A DNA stretch of 31,747 bases from an uncultured Ruminococcus sp. (GTDB taxonomy: Bacteria > Bacillota_A > Clostridia > Oscillospirales > Acutalibacteraceae), in contig CADBXH010000019.1 of assembly GCA_902798605.1 (NCBI GenBank), positions 1 to 31,747 on the forward strand, read 5' to 3'. This document shows, one piece after another, positions 15,497 to 25,995 of the stretch; position 1 is the first letter of the stretch, and each line of letters opens with the position of its first letter. The notes beneath the pieces were generated by a model that made no database searches, had not been told where the DNA came from, and saw nothing but the letters and a program-made list of their open reading frames with translations. The translations under genes were made by a program, and so were the position numbers.

Positions 15497-16819
15497 ATGG
15501 ATTCTTTTAACGACGCATGGGAGCTTATATGCTCATACTGTAAAACAAAAATAACAGATGTTGCCTACAACACTTGGATCAGCAGGATCAAACCACTCAG
15601 CCTTGATTTTGAAAGCAACACCGCCTATCTGATAGTTCCTAACGATTTTCACAGGCAGACTATCAAAAGATGTTACATTCCGCTGCTCAATGAAGCGTTT
15701 GAGGCTATATTCGACAACAAGTTCAACATATCTCTTCAAACTCCGGACGAGGCTAATATTTCCGCTCCCGTTCCCGAGACTATCAGCGAAGAAAAAAACA
15801 CAAACTACGAGTACACGTTCGACACCTTTATCGTAGGCTCGTCAAATAAATTCGCTCACGCCGCGTGCCTCGCGGTAGCGACAAATCCTTCGAACGCGTA
15901 CAACCCCCTGTTTCTTTACGGAAACTCGGGACTCGGAAAAACTCATCTTCTTTACGCTATCGGCAACGAGATAAAAAAGAACGATCCGGACAAGGTTATC
16001 TGCTACATAAAAGGCGACGACTTTACAAACGAGCTTATCGAAAGTCTGAGACAGGCAAAAATGACCGAGTTCAGACATAAATACAGACACGCCGATGTGC
16101 TGTTGGTGGACGACGTTCAGTTTATAGGTGGCAAGGAGAGTACGCAGGAAGAATTCTTCCATACCTTCAATGCTCTTCACGAGGCGAGAAAGCAGATCGT
16201 TCTCACGTCCGACCGTCCGCCTAAGGAGATCAGAACTCTTGACGACCGTCTCCGCTCACGTTTCGAGCAGGACCTTATCGCCGACATCCAGCCGCCCGAT
16301 CTTGAAACAAGGATCGCAATAATCAAGCGCAAGGCAGAGCTTGTAGATATCAACCTGTCAAACGAGATCTGCGAATACATCGCCAAAAGGCTTAAGGCTA
16401 ATATCCGTCAGCTTGAGGGCACAGTCAAAAAATTAAAGGCAAAATCTCTGCTGAATAACGAAAAACCAACTCTCACTTCGGTTCAGGAAGTCATCGCAGA
16501 TGTATTAAACAACGATGTTCCTCCTGAGGTAACGGTAGAGAGAATAATTGACGAGGTAGCGAGAACTTACGGAGTTACTCCCGAAGAGATACGCTCACAA
16601 AAGAACAAGAGCGCCAACATCAGCAATGCTCGACATATCGCTATATATATCACAAGACAGATCACAACACTTTCTATGGTAAACATTGGCGAGGAATTCG
16701 GCAACCGCCACTATTCAACTGTTATTTATTCTGTTCAAAAGGTAGAGAACCTTATAAATAAAGACAGAAAAGTAAAGGAACTTATAGACGACACAATCAA
16801 AAACATCCAAGACCGATAA
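15497..16819 (+). CDS. dnaA: Chromosomal replication initiator DnaA
   Basis: The 440-residue AAA+ initiator opens the origin and loads the helicase. Domain I is residues 1-80 (FNDAWELICSYCKTKITDVAYNTWISRI). Domain II is a short linker to about 105. Domain III has Walker A GNSGLGKT (142-149), Walker B LLVDDVQF (202-209) and the LDDRLRSRFEQDL box. Domain IV is the helix-turn-helix DNA reader. Its signature reads GNRHYSTV (402-409), whereas most DnaA proteins have GGRDHTTV; the near-invariant His is Tyr and the Asp is His. ATG 15497 follows GGAGGAG (15487-15493); a GTG at 15485 lies inside the SD and is not used. The downstream spacer carries the likely unwinding site. Confidence 0.97.
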   Translation: MDSFNDAWELICSYCKTKITDVAYNTWISRIKPLSLDFESNTAYLIVPNDFHRQTIKRCYIPLLNEAFEAIFDNKFNISLQTPDEANISAPVPETISEEKNTNYEYTFDTFIVGSSNKFAHAACLAVATNPSNAYNPLFLYGNSGLGKTHLLYAIGNEIKKNDPDKVICYIKGDDFTNELIESLRQAKMTEFRHKYRHADVLLVDDVQFIGGKESTQEEFFHTFNALHEARKQIVLTSDRPPKEIRTLDDRLRSRFEQDLIADIQPPDLETRIAIIKRKAELVDINLSNEICEYIAKRLKANIRQLEGTVKKLKAKSLLNNEKPTLTSVQEVIADVLNNDVPPEVTVERIIDEVARTYGVTPEEIRSQKNKSANISNARHIAIYITRQITTLSMVNIGEEFGNRHYSTVIYSVQKVENLINKDRKVKELIDDTIKNIQDR

Positions 16820-16864
16820 CCGATAATTAATATATAAACTAACATTTTTTAATGTAGAAATATT

Positions 16865-16982
16865 TGTTAATACGTTAGTAATGTTTAGTATTGTTTATCT
16901 ATGTTGATTCATGTTTAAATGTGTTAAAAAGGTGTTAAAATTTTACAAACATCGTTTAATAAAGATTCAATAATGTAATGTT
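16865..16982 (+). repeat. Helically phased TGTT array in the dnaA-dnaN spacer
   Basis: TGTT occurs at 16882, 16892, 16902, 16912 and 16922, exactly 10 bp apart, then at 16933. Outlying copies are at 16865 and 16979, and an inverted copy (AACA) is at 17033. Consensus units look like (A/G)TGTT(T/A)A. The spacing puts every copy on nearly the same face of the helix. The position between dnaA and the DnaA-trio is where DnaA boxes lie in Bacillus. Canonical boxes are absent, so these may be low-affinity or lineage-specific DnaA sites. Confidence 0.6.
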
Positions 16983-17040
16983 AATTATTTTATTCATTGT
17001 ACAAGCCTTTTTTGAGTTTTTTTCTATAATTTAACATTAC

Positions 17041-17077
17041 CTACTACTACTACTAAATTTTAAAAGAAATATATTTA
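17041..17077. other. DnaA-trio and AT-rich unwinding element (oriC core)
   Basis: The minus strand reads TAGTAGTAGTAGTAG (17055 to 17041), the DnaA-trio repeat that guides DnaA filament growth on one strand in Bacillus and many other bacteria. Directly beyond it (17056-17077) is an A/T-only run with a single G before the dnaN SD, a plausible unwinding element. The polarity places binding sites on the dnaA side, as in Bacillus subtilis. The rest of 16820-17092 is AT-rich non-coding DNA with a -10-like TATAAT at 17025-17030 but no matching -35. Confidence 0.7.
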
Positions 17078-17092
17078 GAGGAGATATACGAG

Positions 17093-18199
17093 ATGAAAAT
17101 TACCTGTTCCAAATCAGATTTGGTCGCTGCTGTTTCAAATGTATCAAGAGCAGTTTCTTCAAAGTCATCTATTCCCGCTTTAGAGGGAGTGCTTGTAAAA
17201 GCTTACGGAGAGAAGCTTAATATTTCGGGCTACAATCTTGAGATAGGGATCACTACCGACATAGACGCCTCTATCATTAAAGAGGGAGAGATAGTCATCG
17301 GCGCCAAGCTGTTTCTTGATATAGTAAGAAGACTTCCCGAAGAAGTTGTCACCATTGAAACAGACGACAGGATGGTTACATACATTACCTGCGGACAGGC
17401 TGATTATAAAATTATGGGTATGTCATCCGTAGAATATCCCGATCTTCCGAGCTTTGAGCAGACCGATTCGATCACCCTCAACTCAAAGGTGCTCAGAGAT
17501 ATGATCCGCCAGACCGTTTACGCGGTAAGCGACAATATGGCTAAGCCTATCTATACGGGATCGCTTTTTGAGATTTCAAATTCAACTTTAACTATAGTTG
17601 CGATCGACGGCTACAGAATGGCTATCAGAAAAGAGAGCGTTGACAGTCAAAGCGAAAATTCATTTGTTGTTCCCGGCAAGACACAGCTCGAGATTTTAAA
17701 ATTATTGACTGAGGACGACGAGCCGGTCGATATTATAATCGGACAAAGGCACATCACATTCAAGGTAAAGAGCTACAGAGTTATTTCGAGACTTATCGAG
17801 GGTTCGTTTATTGATTATAAGGCAACCGTTTCAAAGGAAGAAAAGACCGTCCTTGTTATATCGACCCGCAAGCTTATTGAGTCGGTTGAGAGAATGTCGC
17901 TTCTCAATAATGAGAGGATGCAGAGCCCGGTTAGATGTAAGTTTCTTGATAATGAGATAAGGCTTTCCTGCGCATCCGCTGTCGGAAGTGCAAAGGATGT
18001 CATTGATATTGATATAGCGGGCGAGAGCCTTGAAATAGGATTTAATAACAAATATATGCTCGACGCGCTGAAAAATACAGATACAGACGAGGTCAAGCTG
18101 GTTCTTAACGGTCCGGTTTCTCCTATAATAATAAAACCCGTTTCGGGCGACAGCTTTTTGAGTATTGTCGTTCCGATGAGGCTCGCTAATGAAAACTGA
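17093..18199 (+). CDS. dnaN: DNA polymerase III beta subunit (sliding clamp)
   Basis: The 368-residue protein forms the ring-shaped dimer that tethers polymerase to DNA and recruits MutL, MutS and other partners. It starts [37 protein letters not shown], typical of the first clamp domain, and ends with the conserved [20 protein letters not shown], where the partner-binding pocket lies. Length is normal. ATG 17093 has a GAGGAG SD. It overlaps rlbA by 11 nt, the usual operon arrangement. Confidence 0.97.
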   Translation: MKITCSKSDLVAAVSNVSRAVSSKSSIPALEGVLVKAYGEKLNISGYNLEIGITTDIDASIIKEGEIVIGAKLFLDIVRRLPEEVVTIETDDRMVTYITCGQADYKIMGMSSVEYPDLPSFEQTDSITLNSKVLRDMIRQTVYAVSDNMAKPIYTGSLFEISNSTLTIVAIDGYRMAIRKESVDSQSENSFVVPGKTQLEILKLLTEDDEPVDIIIGQRHITFKVKSYRVISRLIEGSFIDYKATVSKEEKTVLVISTRKLIESVERMSLLNNERMQSPVRCKFLDNEIRLSCASAVGSAKDVIDIDIAGESLEIGFNNKYMLDALKNTDTDEVKLVLNGPVSPIIIKPVSGDSFLSIVVPMRLANEN

Positions 18200-18401
18200 G
18201 AAAATCAAAATTGACACCGAGTATATAAAACTCCAGGATCTGTTAAAAATCAGCGGAGAGGCGTATACCGGAGGTATGGCAAAGGTTATTATTCAAAACG
18301 GCGAGGTAAAGGTAAACGGCGAAGTCTGCACGATGAGAGGAAAAAAACTCAGACCCGGAGATATAGCCGAATATAACGGAGTTTTGATAACTGTTGAATA
18401 A
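18189..18401 (+). CDS. rlbA: S4-domain RNA-binding protein RlbA (YaaA)
   Basis: A 70-residue single S4 domain: [46 protein letters not shown] is the full RNA-binding fold. YaaA/RlbA proteins sit between dnaN and recF in most Firmicutes and are linked to ribosome biogenesis. The start overlaps the dnaN 3' end, with GAGG 7 nt upstream. The stop TAA is immediately followed by the original recF ATG (18402). Confidence 0.92.
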   Translation: MKTEKIKIDTEYIKLQDLLKISGEAYTGGMAKVIIQNGEVKVNGEVCTMRGKKLRPGDIAEYNGVLITVE

Positions 18402-19404
18402 ATGAAGGTAAAAAGCTTAAAATTTCAAAATTTCAGAAATCTTGAAGATTCCGAGATTTTTCCCCAAAGAGATGATAAAGTGGGATAAGGATTTTTCAAG
18501 ACTCGAATGCAGTTTTTTCGGTCAGGGCAGAGAACAAAACGCAGCCCTCGGATTTTCCGGCACAAAAAAGACTGTGACGCTGAACGGTGTTGATAAAAAG
18601 TCATCGTCGGCGCTGATAGAAAAGTTTTGCGCGGTGGTGTTTTCTCCCGAAAATCTCAGCCTTATAAAAAGAGGGCCGGGGGAGAGGAGGAATTTTATTG
18701 ACAGCGCGATCTGCCGCGAAAAACTTAAAAACGCCGTTATACTTTCAAAATATAATCGACTTATAGCACAGCGCAATGCTCTGCTTAAAGATGTTTTAAA
18801 AAATCCGAGCCTTGAAGAAACTCTCGATATCTGGGATTCTCAGATAATTGCGCTCGGTTCTCAGCTGATAAAGCAGAGGCTCGAATTTATAAATATGATA
18901 TCAAAGAAAGCCGCGGTTTATCACAGTGGTATTTCAAAAGATAAAGAAAAGCTTGAATTAAGATATATCTCTACCGTCTCCGCGGAATACGGCGACAGCG
19001 TAAAAGAGATAGAAAAAAAGTTTTATTCAAAGTGCCGCGCCAACCGCTCGAACGAGATCGCTTACGGCGTGACTCTCGCGGGTCCCCACAGGGATGATGT
19101 AGAGGTAATAATAAACGGAAAAAATGCGAGATCGTACGCTTCTCAGGGGCAGCAGCGCAGCGCGGTGTTGTCATTAAAGCTCGCAGAGGCAGCGGTGCTC
19201 AGGGAGAAGATGGGGGAGGACCCGGTAATTCTTCTCGATGATGTTCTTTCCGAGCTTGATAACAGCAGACAGGATTATTTATTAAATGAGCTTGAAGGCT
19301 GTCAGGTGTTCATAACCTGCTGCGAAAAATCAAATAAAGAGCAGCTCAAAAAAGGAAAAGTATTTTTTGTACAAAAAGGCATTGTAACAGAGGAAGAAAA
19401 CTAA
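18402..19404 (+). pseudogene. recF: recF, disrupted by an internal deletion that removes the Walker A segment
   Basis: RecF binds gapped DNA with RecO and RecR and loads RecA. The expected start is present: ATG 18402, directly after the rlbA stop, reads MKVKSLKFQNFRNLEDSEIF, a normal RecF N-terminus. The frame then hits TAA at 18486. The rest of RecF continues in another frame from about 18464 (KEMIKWDKDFSRLE...) without interruption to 19404. It keeps the ABC signature SQGQQRSAVLSLKLAEA and Walker B VILLDDVLSELD. Compared with Bacillus RecF, about 35 residues are missing at the junction, exactly the segment with the P-loop GENAQGKT. The deletion is not a multiple of three. A downstream TTG (18442) has no SD. 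Either recF is dead here, or the assembly lost roughly 100 bp. Confidence 0.85.
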
Positions 19405-19405
19405 A

Positions 19406-19657
19406 ATGTACTTACATTTGGGAAACGATGTTGTAATAGACAGCAAAAAAATTGTGGCTATGTTTGATATTGACGCCTGCACCGTGTCAAAAAAAACGCG
19501 CGATTTTTTAGCGTCGGCTCAAAAAAGCGGAGAGGTCATAAATGTTTCCTATGAGCTTCCGAGGACGTTTGTGATTTGCAGCGACAAAGGTAAAACAAGC
19601 GTATATATTTCTCAGCTTTCAACCAAGACACTTTCAAGAAGAAAGCTCAGTTTATAA
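19406..19657 (+). CDS. remB: RemB/YaaB-type extracellular matrix regulator (DUF370)
   Basis: The 83-residue protein starts MYLHLGNDVVIDSKKIVAMFDID, the hallmark of the RemB (YaaB) family. In Bacillus this small protein lies between recF and gyrB and affects biofilm matrix genes. The related RemA is a DNA-binding ring protein. ATG 19406 follows the recF stop by one base, with AGAGGAAG about 10 nt upstream, so translation was probably coupled to recF. It appears intact even though recF is broken. Confidence 0.9.
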   Translation: MYLHLGNDVVIDSKKIVAMFDIDACTVSKKTRDFLASAQKSGEVINVSYELPRTFVICSDKGKTSVYISQLSTKTLSRRKLSL

Positions 19658-19699
19658 AATATTAAAATTTGAAGGTATATTAAAAATTTGGAGTGAACT

Positions 19700-20473
19700 A
19701 TGAACAGAAAAAACAGATGTCCGTACTGCGGAAAAAGAATTTCATACGGTGAAAAATTTTCGTACAGAAGAAAAGCGGAATATGTTTGTCCGCGCTGCGG
19801 AAAGGAAAGCAGAGTTATAATAAATAAAATGGTTATCCTTATATTTGTTATTTGCGCGGTAATAGCGGCGTTAATTATGACTGCATGGATATATTTTGAT
19901 TTAGTAAGTAATCCCTTAGGTATTGTTGCGGTCGCATTTCCGCTGATTATATTCGGACTTATGTCTCCTAATTTTGTAAGATTTGAGCCATTAAGAAAAT
20001 ATCAGAAATCAATGGAGGCAAGGCGCGCGGGAATAGCTTATTCCGATAATCTTTCAATTTCCGAGCTTGATGAAGAAGTAGGATATGTTGAGGGATCAAA
20101 TCAGTTCCAGATCAATAACGATGTATTTAATAAAATAAAAGCCGAAAGATCAGCAACGACGGTTAAGACAACTAATTCTGATTTGGTTTCCGATTCAAAG
20201 GAGCTCGAAAATAATAATATAAATAACAATGAGCCGGATCTTCCAAAACAGCCGTATGTAGAGGTTATGGGAGAGGTTAGAGAAAATCACTCGGCTGTCG
20301 ATGATTCACCTCTGAAAAAAATACATTCGGAAGGTACAAGAATAAACAGAAGCCGTCACTATATAGATGTTCCGGAAGAAGCTCAACAGGCGCCCGTTCA
20401 AGACGGTTATTCGGATAATAATAAAACTGAAAAAGCCGAACCAAACAGGTTTTCGGCAAACAGAAGGTTTTGA
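19700..20473 (+). CDS. Zinc-ribbon two-helix membrane protein with long hydrophilic tail
   Basis: This 257-residue protein has a four-Cys zinc ribbon (C7, C10, C30, C33). Two membrane helices follow (about 44-68 and 72-92), then about 160 residues of hydrophilic, probably disordered tail rich in Asn, Ser, Glu and Asp. SD GGAG lies 6 nt before ATG 19700. The next gene, 2 nt downstream, has the same zinc-ribbon and two-helix plan, so the two are probably partners or paralogues. The function is unknown. They sit between remB and gyrB, where Bacillus has no such genes. Confidence 0.8.
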   Translation: MNRKNRCPYCGKRISYGEKFSYRRKAEYVCPRCGKESRVIINKMVILIFVICAVIAALIMTAWIYFDLVSNPLGIVAVAFPLIIFGLMSPNFVRFEPLRKYQKSMEARRAGIAYSDNLSISELDEEVGYVEGSNQFQINNDVFNKIKAERSATTVKTTNSDLVSDSKELENNNINNNEPDLPKQPYVEVMGEVRENHSAVDDSPLKKIHSEGTRINRSRHYIDVPEEAQQAPVQDGYSDNNKTEKAEPNRFSANRRF

Positions 20474-20475
20474 TT

Positions 20476-20787
20476 ATGGCAAAACTCTTTTTACCGTCTT
20501 TACCCGTATGTCCTCACTGCAACACGGTGTACAGATATTCGGACGTAAAGAAGATAATGTTTAAGAAAAGTGAAAAATGCTATCACTGCAAAAAGAATTT
20601 TAAAATCTCCAAAAAAAAGCTGATCATAATGATAATAGAGCTGTTGATCATATATGCGGCTCTCGGTCTGTTTTTAATAGGAGTTGTAGGAATTAAACCG
20701 TTGGTGCTCTTTATTATTAATGTATTTTTAGTAGCGGCAGGAATACTGCTGATACCTTACTATATTATGTTTGTGAAGAAGAAGTGA
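20476..20787 (+). CDS. Small zinc-ribbon two-helix membrane protein
   Basis: From ATG 20476 (AAGG 8 nt upstream) this is 103 residues. The zinc ribbon uses C12, C15, C35 and C38, and its start LPVCPHCNTVYRYSDV differs in sequence from its neighbour. Two helices follow (about 49-70 and 74-97) with a short Lys-rich end. It overlaps nothing but follows the previous stop by 2 nt and precedes gyrB by 12 nt, so it should be transcribed with gyrB. Function unknown. Confidence 0.8.
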   Translation: MAKLFLPSLPVCPHCNTVYRYSDVKKIMFKKSEKCYHCKKNFKISKKKLIIMIIELLIIYAALGLFLIGVVGIKPLVLFIINVFLVAAGILLIPYYIMFVKKK

Positions 20788-22770
<1,983 letters not shown>

Positions 22771-22787
22771 TATTTACGGAGGAAATT

Positions 22788-23219
22788 ATGCATTCAAGAA
22801 GTTATATTACGGTAAGATATGCCGAAACAGATAAAATGGGAATAGCTCACCATTCAAATTATCCGGTATGGTTCGAGGTAGGAAGAACAGATTTTATCAA
22901 GATGTTCGGGTCGACATATTCAGATATGGAAAAAGCGGGACTTATGCTTCCGGTCGTCAACCTCAACTGCCACTTCAATCTTCCTGCACGCTATGAGGAT
23001 GAGCTTATCGTCCGCACGTGGTGTATCCATATCACCGCGGCGAGGATAGAATTCTTGTATTCGGTAAAAAAGAAAGAAAGCGACGGCAGAGAGGTAGAGC
23101 TTTGCTACGGCACAACAGAGCACGGATTTATCGACGCAAAAACATTTAAGCCGTGCAGCGTAAAAAAACGTATGCCCGAGCTTTACGCCAAACTCAACGG
23201 AAACATTAAAGAAATTTAA
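22788..23219 (+). CDS. Acyl-CoA thioesterase, 4HBT hot-dog family (YbgC/FadM-like)
   Basis: From ATG 22788 (GGAGGA 5-6 nt upstream) the protein is 143 residues. The hot-dog active-site region YAETDKMGIAHHSNYPVWFEVGRTDF (from about residue 9) matches the 4HBT/YbgC group that hydrolyses acyl-CoA or similar thioesters. The substrate cannot be deduced. It is 17 nt after gyrB and 87 nt before gyrA, so it splits the gyrase pair. An in-frame TTG overlapping the gyrB stop is an unlikely start. Confidence 0.85.
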   Translation: MHSRSYITVRYAETDKMGIAHHSNYPVWFEVGRTDFIKMFGSTYSDMEKAGLMLPVVNLNCHFNLPARYEDELIVRTWCIHITAARIEFLYSVKKKESDGREVELCYGTTEHGFIDAKTFKPCSVKKRMPELYAKLNGNIKEI

Positions 23220-23306
23220 AATCATAAAGTTCAATAAATTTTTCTGTCGAGAATCAGAGATAAATAAAACAACAACTTTGGAAACGTTTTAAAATGAGGT
23301 AATAAG

Positions 23307-25808
23307 ATGGACAACGAGCAGCAAGTGAATGATAAAAGAATAATTGACGTTGACCTGCAAAACGAAATGAGGCAGAGCTTCCTCGATTACTCAATGAGCG
23401 TAATCGTGGCAAGAGCGCTGCCCGATGTGCGCGACGGCTTAAAGCCTGTTCACAGAAGGATCCTTTATACAATGTACGAGAGAGGACTCGAGCCCTCAAA
23501 GCCCTACCATAAGTGCGCCGATACAGTCGGTTCCGTGCTCGGTGCATACCACCCCCACGGCGACGCGTCGGTTTATGACGCTATGGTTCGTCTGGCTCAG
23601 GACTTCTCAATGAGATATATGCTGGTTGACGGCCACGGAAACTTCGGTTCGGTCGACGGCGACCCGCCGGCGGCGTACAGATACACCGAGGCGAAGATGA
23701 GCAAGATCTCTATGGAAATGCTCACCGATATAGACAAGAACACGGTCGATTTCGTTCCGAACTACGATGACAGGCTCGAGGAGCCGGTAGTGCTTCCGAG
23801 TCGTTTTCCAAACCTGCTTGTAAACGGTTCGAGCGGTATCGCCGTTGGTATGGCTACCGAGATCCCGCCGCACAACCTCGGCGAGACTATCGACGCCGCC
23901 TGCGCGTACATAGATAACCCCGATATCGAGCTTCCCGAGCTGATGGAATGTATTCCCGGTCCGGATTTCCCGACCGGCGGAATAATTATGGGCAGAAGCG
24001 GTATCCGCGCGGCTTACGCCACAGGTAAGGGCAAAATCACCGTCCGCGCCAAGACAGAGATAGTCGAGGCGAAAAACGGCAGATTCAAGATAATCGTCAC
24101 CGAGCTTCCCTATAAGGTCAACAAGGCGAGATTGATAGAAAATATCGCGAACCTTGTAAAGGACAAAAGGATAGAGGGTATCTCAAATATAGAGGATCAC
24201 TCCGACCGCAAGGGTATGCACGTTGAGATAGATGTAAAGCGCGACGCGTCACCGCAGATCGTGCTCAATCAGCTGTTTTCTTATACTCAGCTCCAGGTCA
24301 CCTTCGGCGCGATCATGCTTGCTATCGTTGACGGCCAGCCCAAGATACTCACGCTAAAGGATATGCTCAAGTGCTATGTTGAATTTCAGGAGGATGTTAT
24401 CCGCCGCCGCACAGAGTACGACTTAAAAAAGGCTCAGGACAGAGAGCATATTTTAGAGGGATTGAAGATCGCGATAGATTTTATTGACGAAGTCATCGCG
24501 ATAATCAGAAAGAGCAAGGATCTTCCCTCGGCGCGCACGGCGCTGATGGAGCGCTTCGGTCTTGACGAGGTACAGGCGCAGGCTATCGTTCAGATGCGTC
24601 TCGGACAGCTCACAAATATGGAGCGTCACAAGATCGAGGACGAGATCGCCGCTCTGCAGGAAAAAATCAAGAACTTCCTCGAGATTTTGGCGAGCGACAC
24701 AAGAAAGCTCGAGATCGTCAAGGAAGAACTTATCGCTATCAGAAATAAATACGCCGACCCGCGCCGCACAGAGATCTGCGCGATCAGCGGCGAGGTTGAT
24801 ATTGAGGATCTTATTCCTCAGGAGGAGTGCGTGCTCACACTCACCCAGTTTGGTTACGTCAAGCGTCTCGCGGTAGATACATACAAGACCCAGCGCAGAG
24901 GCGGCAGGGGAGTATCGGGTATGTCTCGCCGCGAAGAGGACGTCGCGACAGAGATGTTCATCATCAATTCCCACGACTATGTTCTGTTCTTTACCGATAA
25001 GGGCAGGGTATACAGGCTCAAATGCTACGAGGTACCCGAGGGCAGCAGACAGTCAAAGGGTCTCAATATCGCAAATCTATTGCCGATTTCAAACGATGAA
25101 AAAGTGACCTCGATGATCAGGGTGCCCGAGTTTGACGAGAATAAGTACCTAATTATGGTCACCCGTCACGGCATCGTCAAGAGGATATCGCTCAACGCGT
25201 ACAACACTGCGCGCAAGGGCGGACTTATCGCGCTCGAGCTCAATGAAGGCGATGAGCTCGCGTGGGTAAGAATGACAGACGGCAGCGCCAACGTCATCGT
25301 AGCCACCAGAAAGGGCGTCGCGATAAGATTCAAAGAAACCGACGTCCGTCCCATGGGCAGACTCGCCCGAGGCGTTAAGGCGATCAGCCTTAAAGAGGGC
25401 GACGAGGTAGTAGGAATGAGTGTTGTCCGCGAGGGCGGCCTTGTGCTGACCGTCAGCGAGACGGGTTACGGCAGGCTGTCGAACCCGGATGACTACCGCA
25501 TCCAGACAAGAGGCGGAAAGGGACTCACGAACTACCATGTCGACAAGTACGGAGATGTAGCCGCAATCAAGGTAGTCGACCTCGACGACGATATCATTAT
25601 GATCTCGCAGGACGGCATAATCATCCGTATCGCCGCGGAGTCGATCAGGGTCTGCTCGCGTCCGTCAAAGGGCGTTACCCTGATGAAGACAGGCGAGGGC
25701 GACAAGGTCGTCACCCTGGCAAGAGCGCCGCAGGTGGTTGATGAAGAAGAGCCGGAAGATGAAAACGCAGAAGAAACATCAGAAGAACCGGCAGAAGAGG
25801 ATAGCTAA
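23307..25808 (+). CDS. gyrA: DNA gyrase subunit A
   Basis: The 833-residue protein cleaves and rejoins DNA. The catalytic Tyr is Y126 ([11 protein letters not shown]). The GyrA box QRRGGRG is present near residue 530, marking true gyrase rather than Topo IV, and beta-pinwheel repeats follow. The quinolone-determining region reads [10 protein letters not shown], with Ala87 where Escherichia coli has Ser83. The C-terminus is a strongly acidic tail rich in Glu. Its final Ser codon and stop (AGC TAA) lie in the first linker of the mini-hairpin array that follows. ATG 23307 has GAGGT. Confidence 0.97.
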   Translation: MDNEQQVNDKRIIDVDLQNEMRQSFLDYSMSVIVARALPDVRDGLKPVHRRILYTMYERGLEPSKPYHKCADTVGSVLGAYHPHGDASVYDAMVRLAQDFSMRYMLVDGHGNFGSVDGDPPAAYRYTEAKMSKISMEMLTDIDKNTVDFVPNYDDRLEEPVVLPSRFPNLLVNGSSGIAVGMATEIPPHNLGETIDAACAYIDNPDIELPELMECIPGPDFPTGGIIMGRSGIRAAYATGKGKITVRAKTEIVEAKNGRFKIIVTELPYKVNKARLIENIANLVKDKRIEGISNIEDHSDRKGMHVEIDVKRDASPQIVLNQLFSYTQLQVTFGAIMLAIVDGQPKILTLKDMLKCYVEFQEDVIRRRTEYDLKKAQDREHILEGLKIAIDFIDEVIAIIRKSKDLPSARTALMERFGLDEVQAQAIVQMRLGQLTNMERHKIEDEIAALQEKIKNFLEILASDTRKLEIVKEELIAIRNKYADPRRTEICAISGEVDIEDLIPQEECVLTLTQFGYVKRLAVDTYKTQRRGGRGVSGMSRREEDVATEMFIINSHDYVLFFTDKGRVYRLKCYEVPEGSRQSKGLNIANLLPISNDEKVTSMIRVPEFDENKYLIMVTRHGIVKRISLNAYNTARKGGLIALELNEGDELAWVRMTDGSANVIVATRKGVAIRFKETDVRPMGRLARGVKAISLKEGDEVVGMSVVREGGLVLTVSETGYGRLSNPDDYRIQTRGGKGLTNYHVDKYGDVAAIKVVDLDDDIIMISQDGIIIRIAAESIRVCSRPSKGVTLMKTGEGDKVVTLARAPQVVDEEEPEDENAEETSEEPAEEDS

Positions 25809-25984
25809 AATTTCGGCTACGCCGAAGCTAAATGTGACTTTGTCACGCTAAATTTGTTCCGCAAGCTTTTCCGGATAATCAGCTGCGCGCAAGCGCAATT
25901 TAGCTATTGAGCAAAGCGAAATAATTTAGATGCGTCGCAAGACGCAATTTAGCTGTTTCCGAAGGAAACAATTTCGCTCAATTA
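25803..25984 (+). repeat. Array of mini-hairpins with variable stems and a common linker
   Basis: Between gyrA and the lipoprotein, linkers like AGCTAAAT or AATTTAGCT alternate with small perfect hairpins: TTCGGC-tac-GCCGAA (25812-25826), GTGAC-ttt-GTCAC (25834-25846), TGCGC-gcaa-GCGCA (25884-25897), TGCGTC-gcaa-GACGCA (25931-25946) and TGTTTCC-gaa-GGAAACA (25954-25970). Two further units (about 25852-25880 and 25906-25922) are degenerate. Stems differ in sequence but pair perfectly. Confidence 0.7.
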
Positions 25985-25995
25985 AAGGAAAGTGT

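Noticed and set aside
17025..17030. A dnaN promoter from the TATAAT at 17025
   Set aside because: No -35 element at 16-18 nt; the sequence may be simply part of the AT-rich origin.
18442..18471. TTG 18442 as a genuine shortened recF start
   Set aside because: There is no SD, the codons are out-of-frame RecF N-terminal DNA, and the ATP site would still be missing.
25803..25984. CRISPR array
   Set aside because: The common parts are only about 8-9 nt and the variable parts are self-complementary hairpins, not spacers; no cas genes are nearby.
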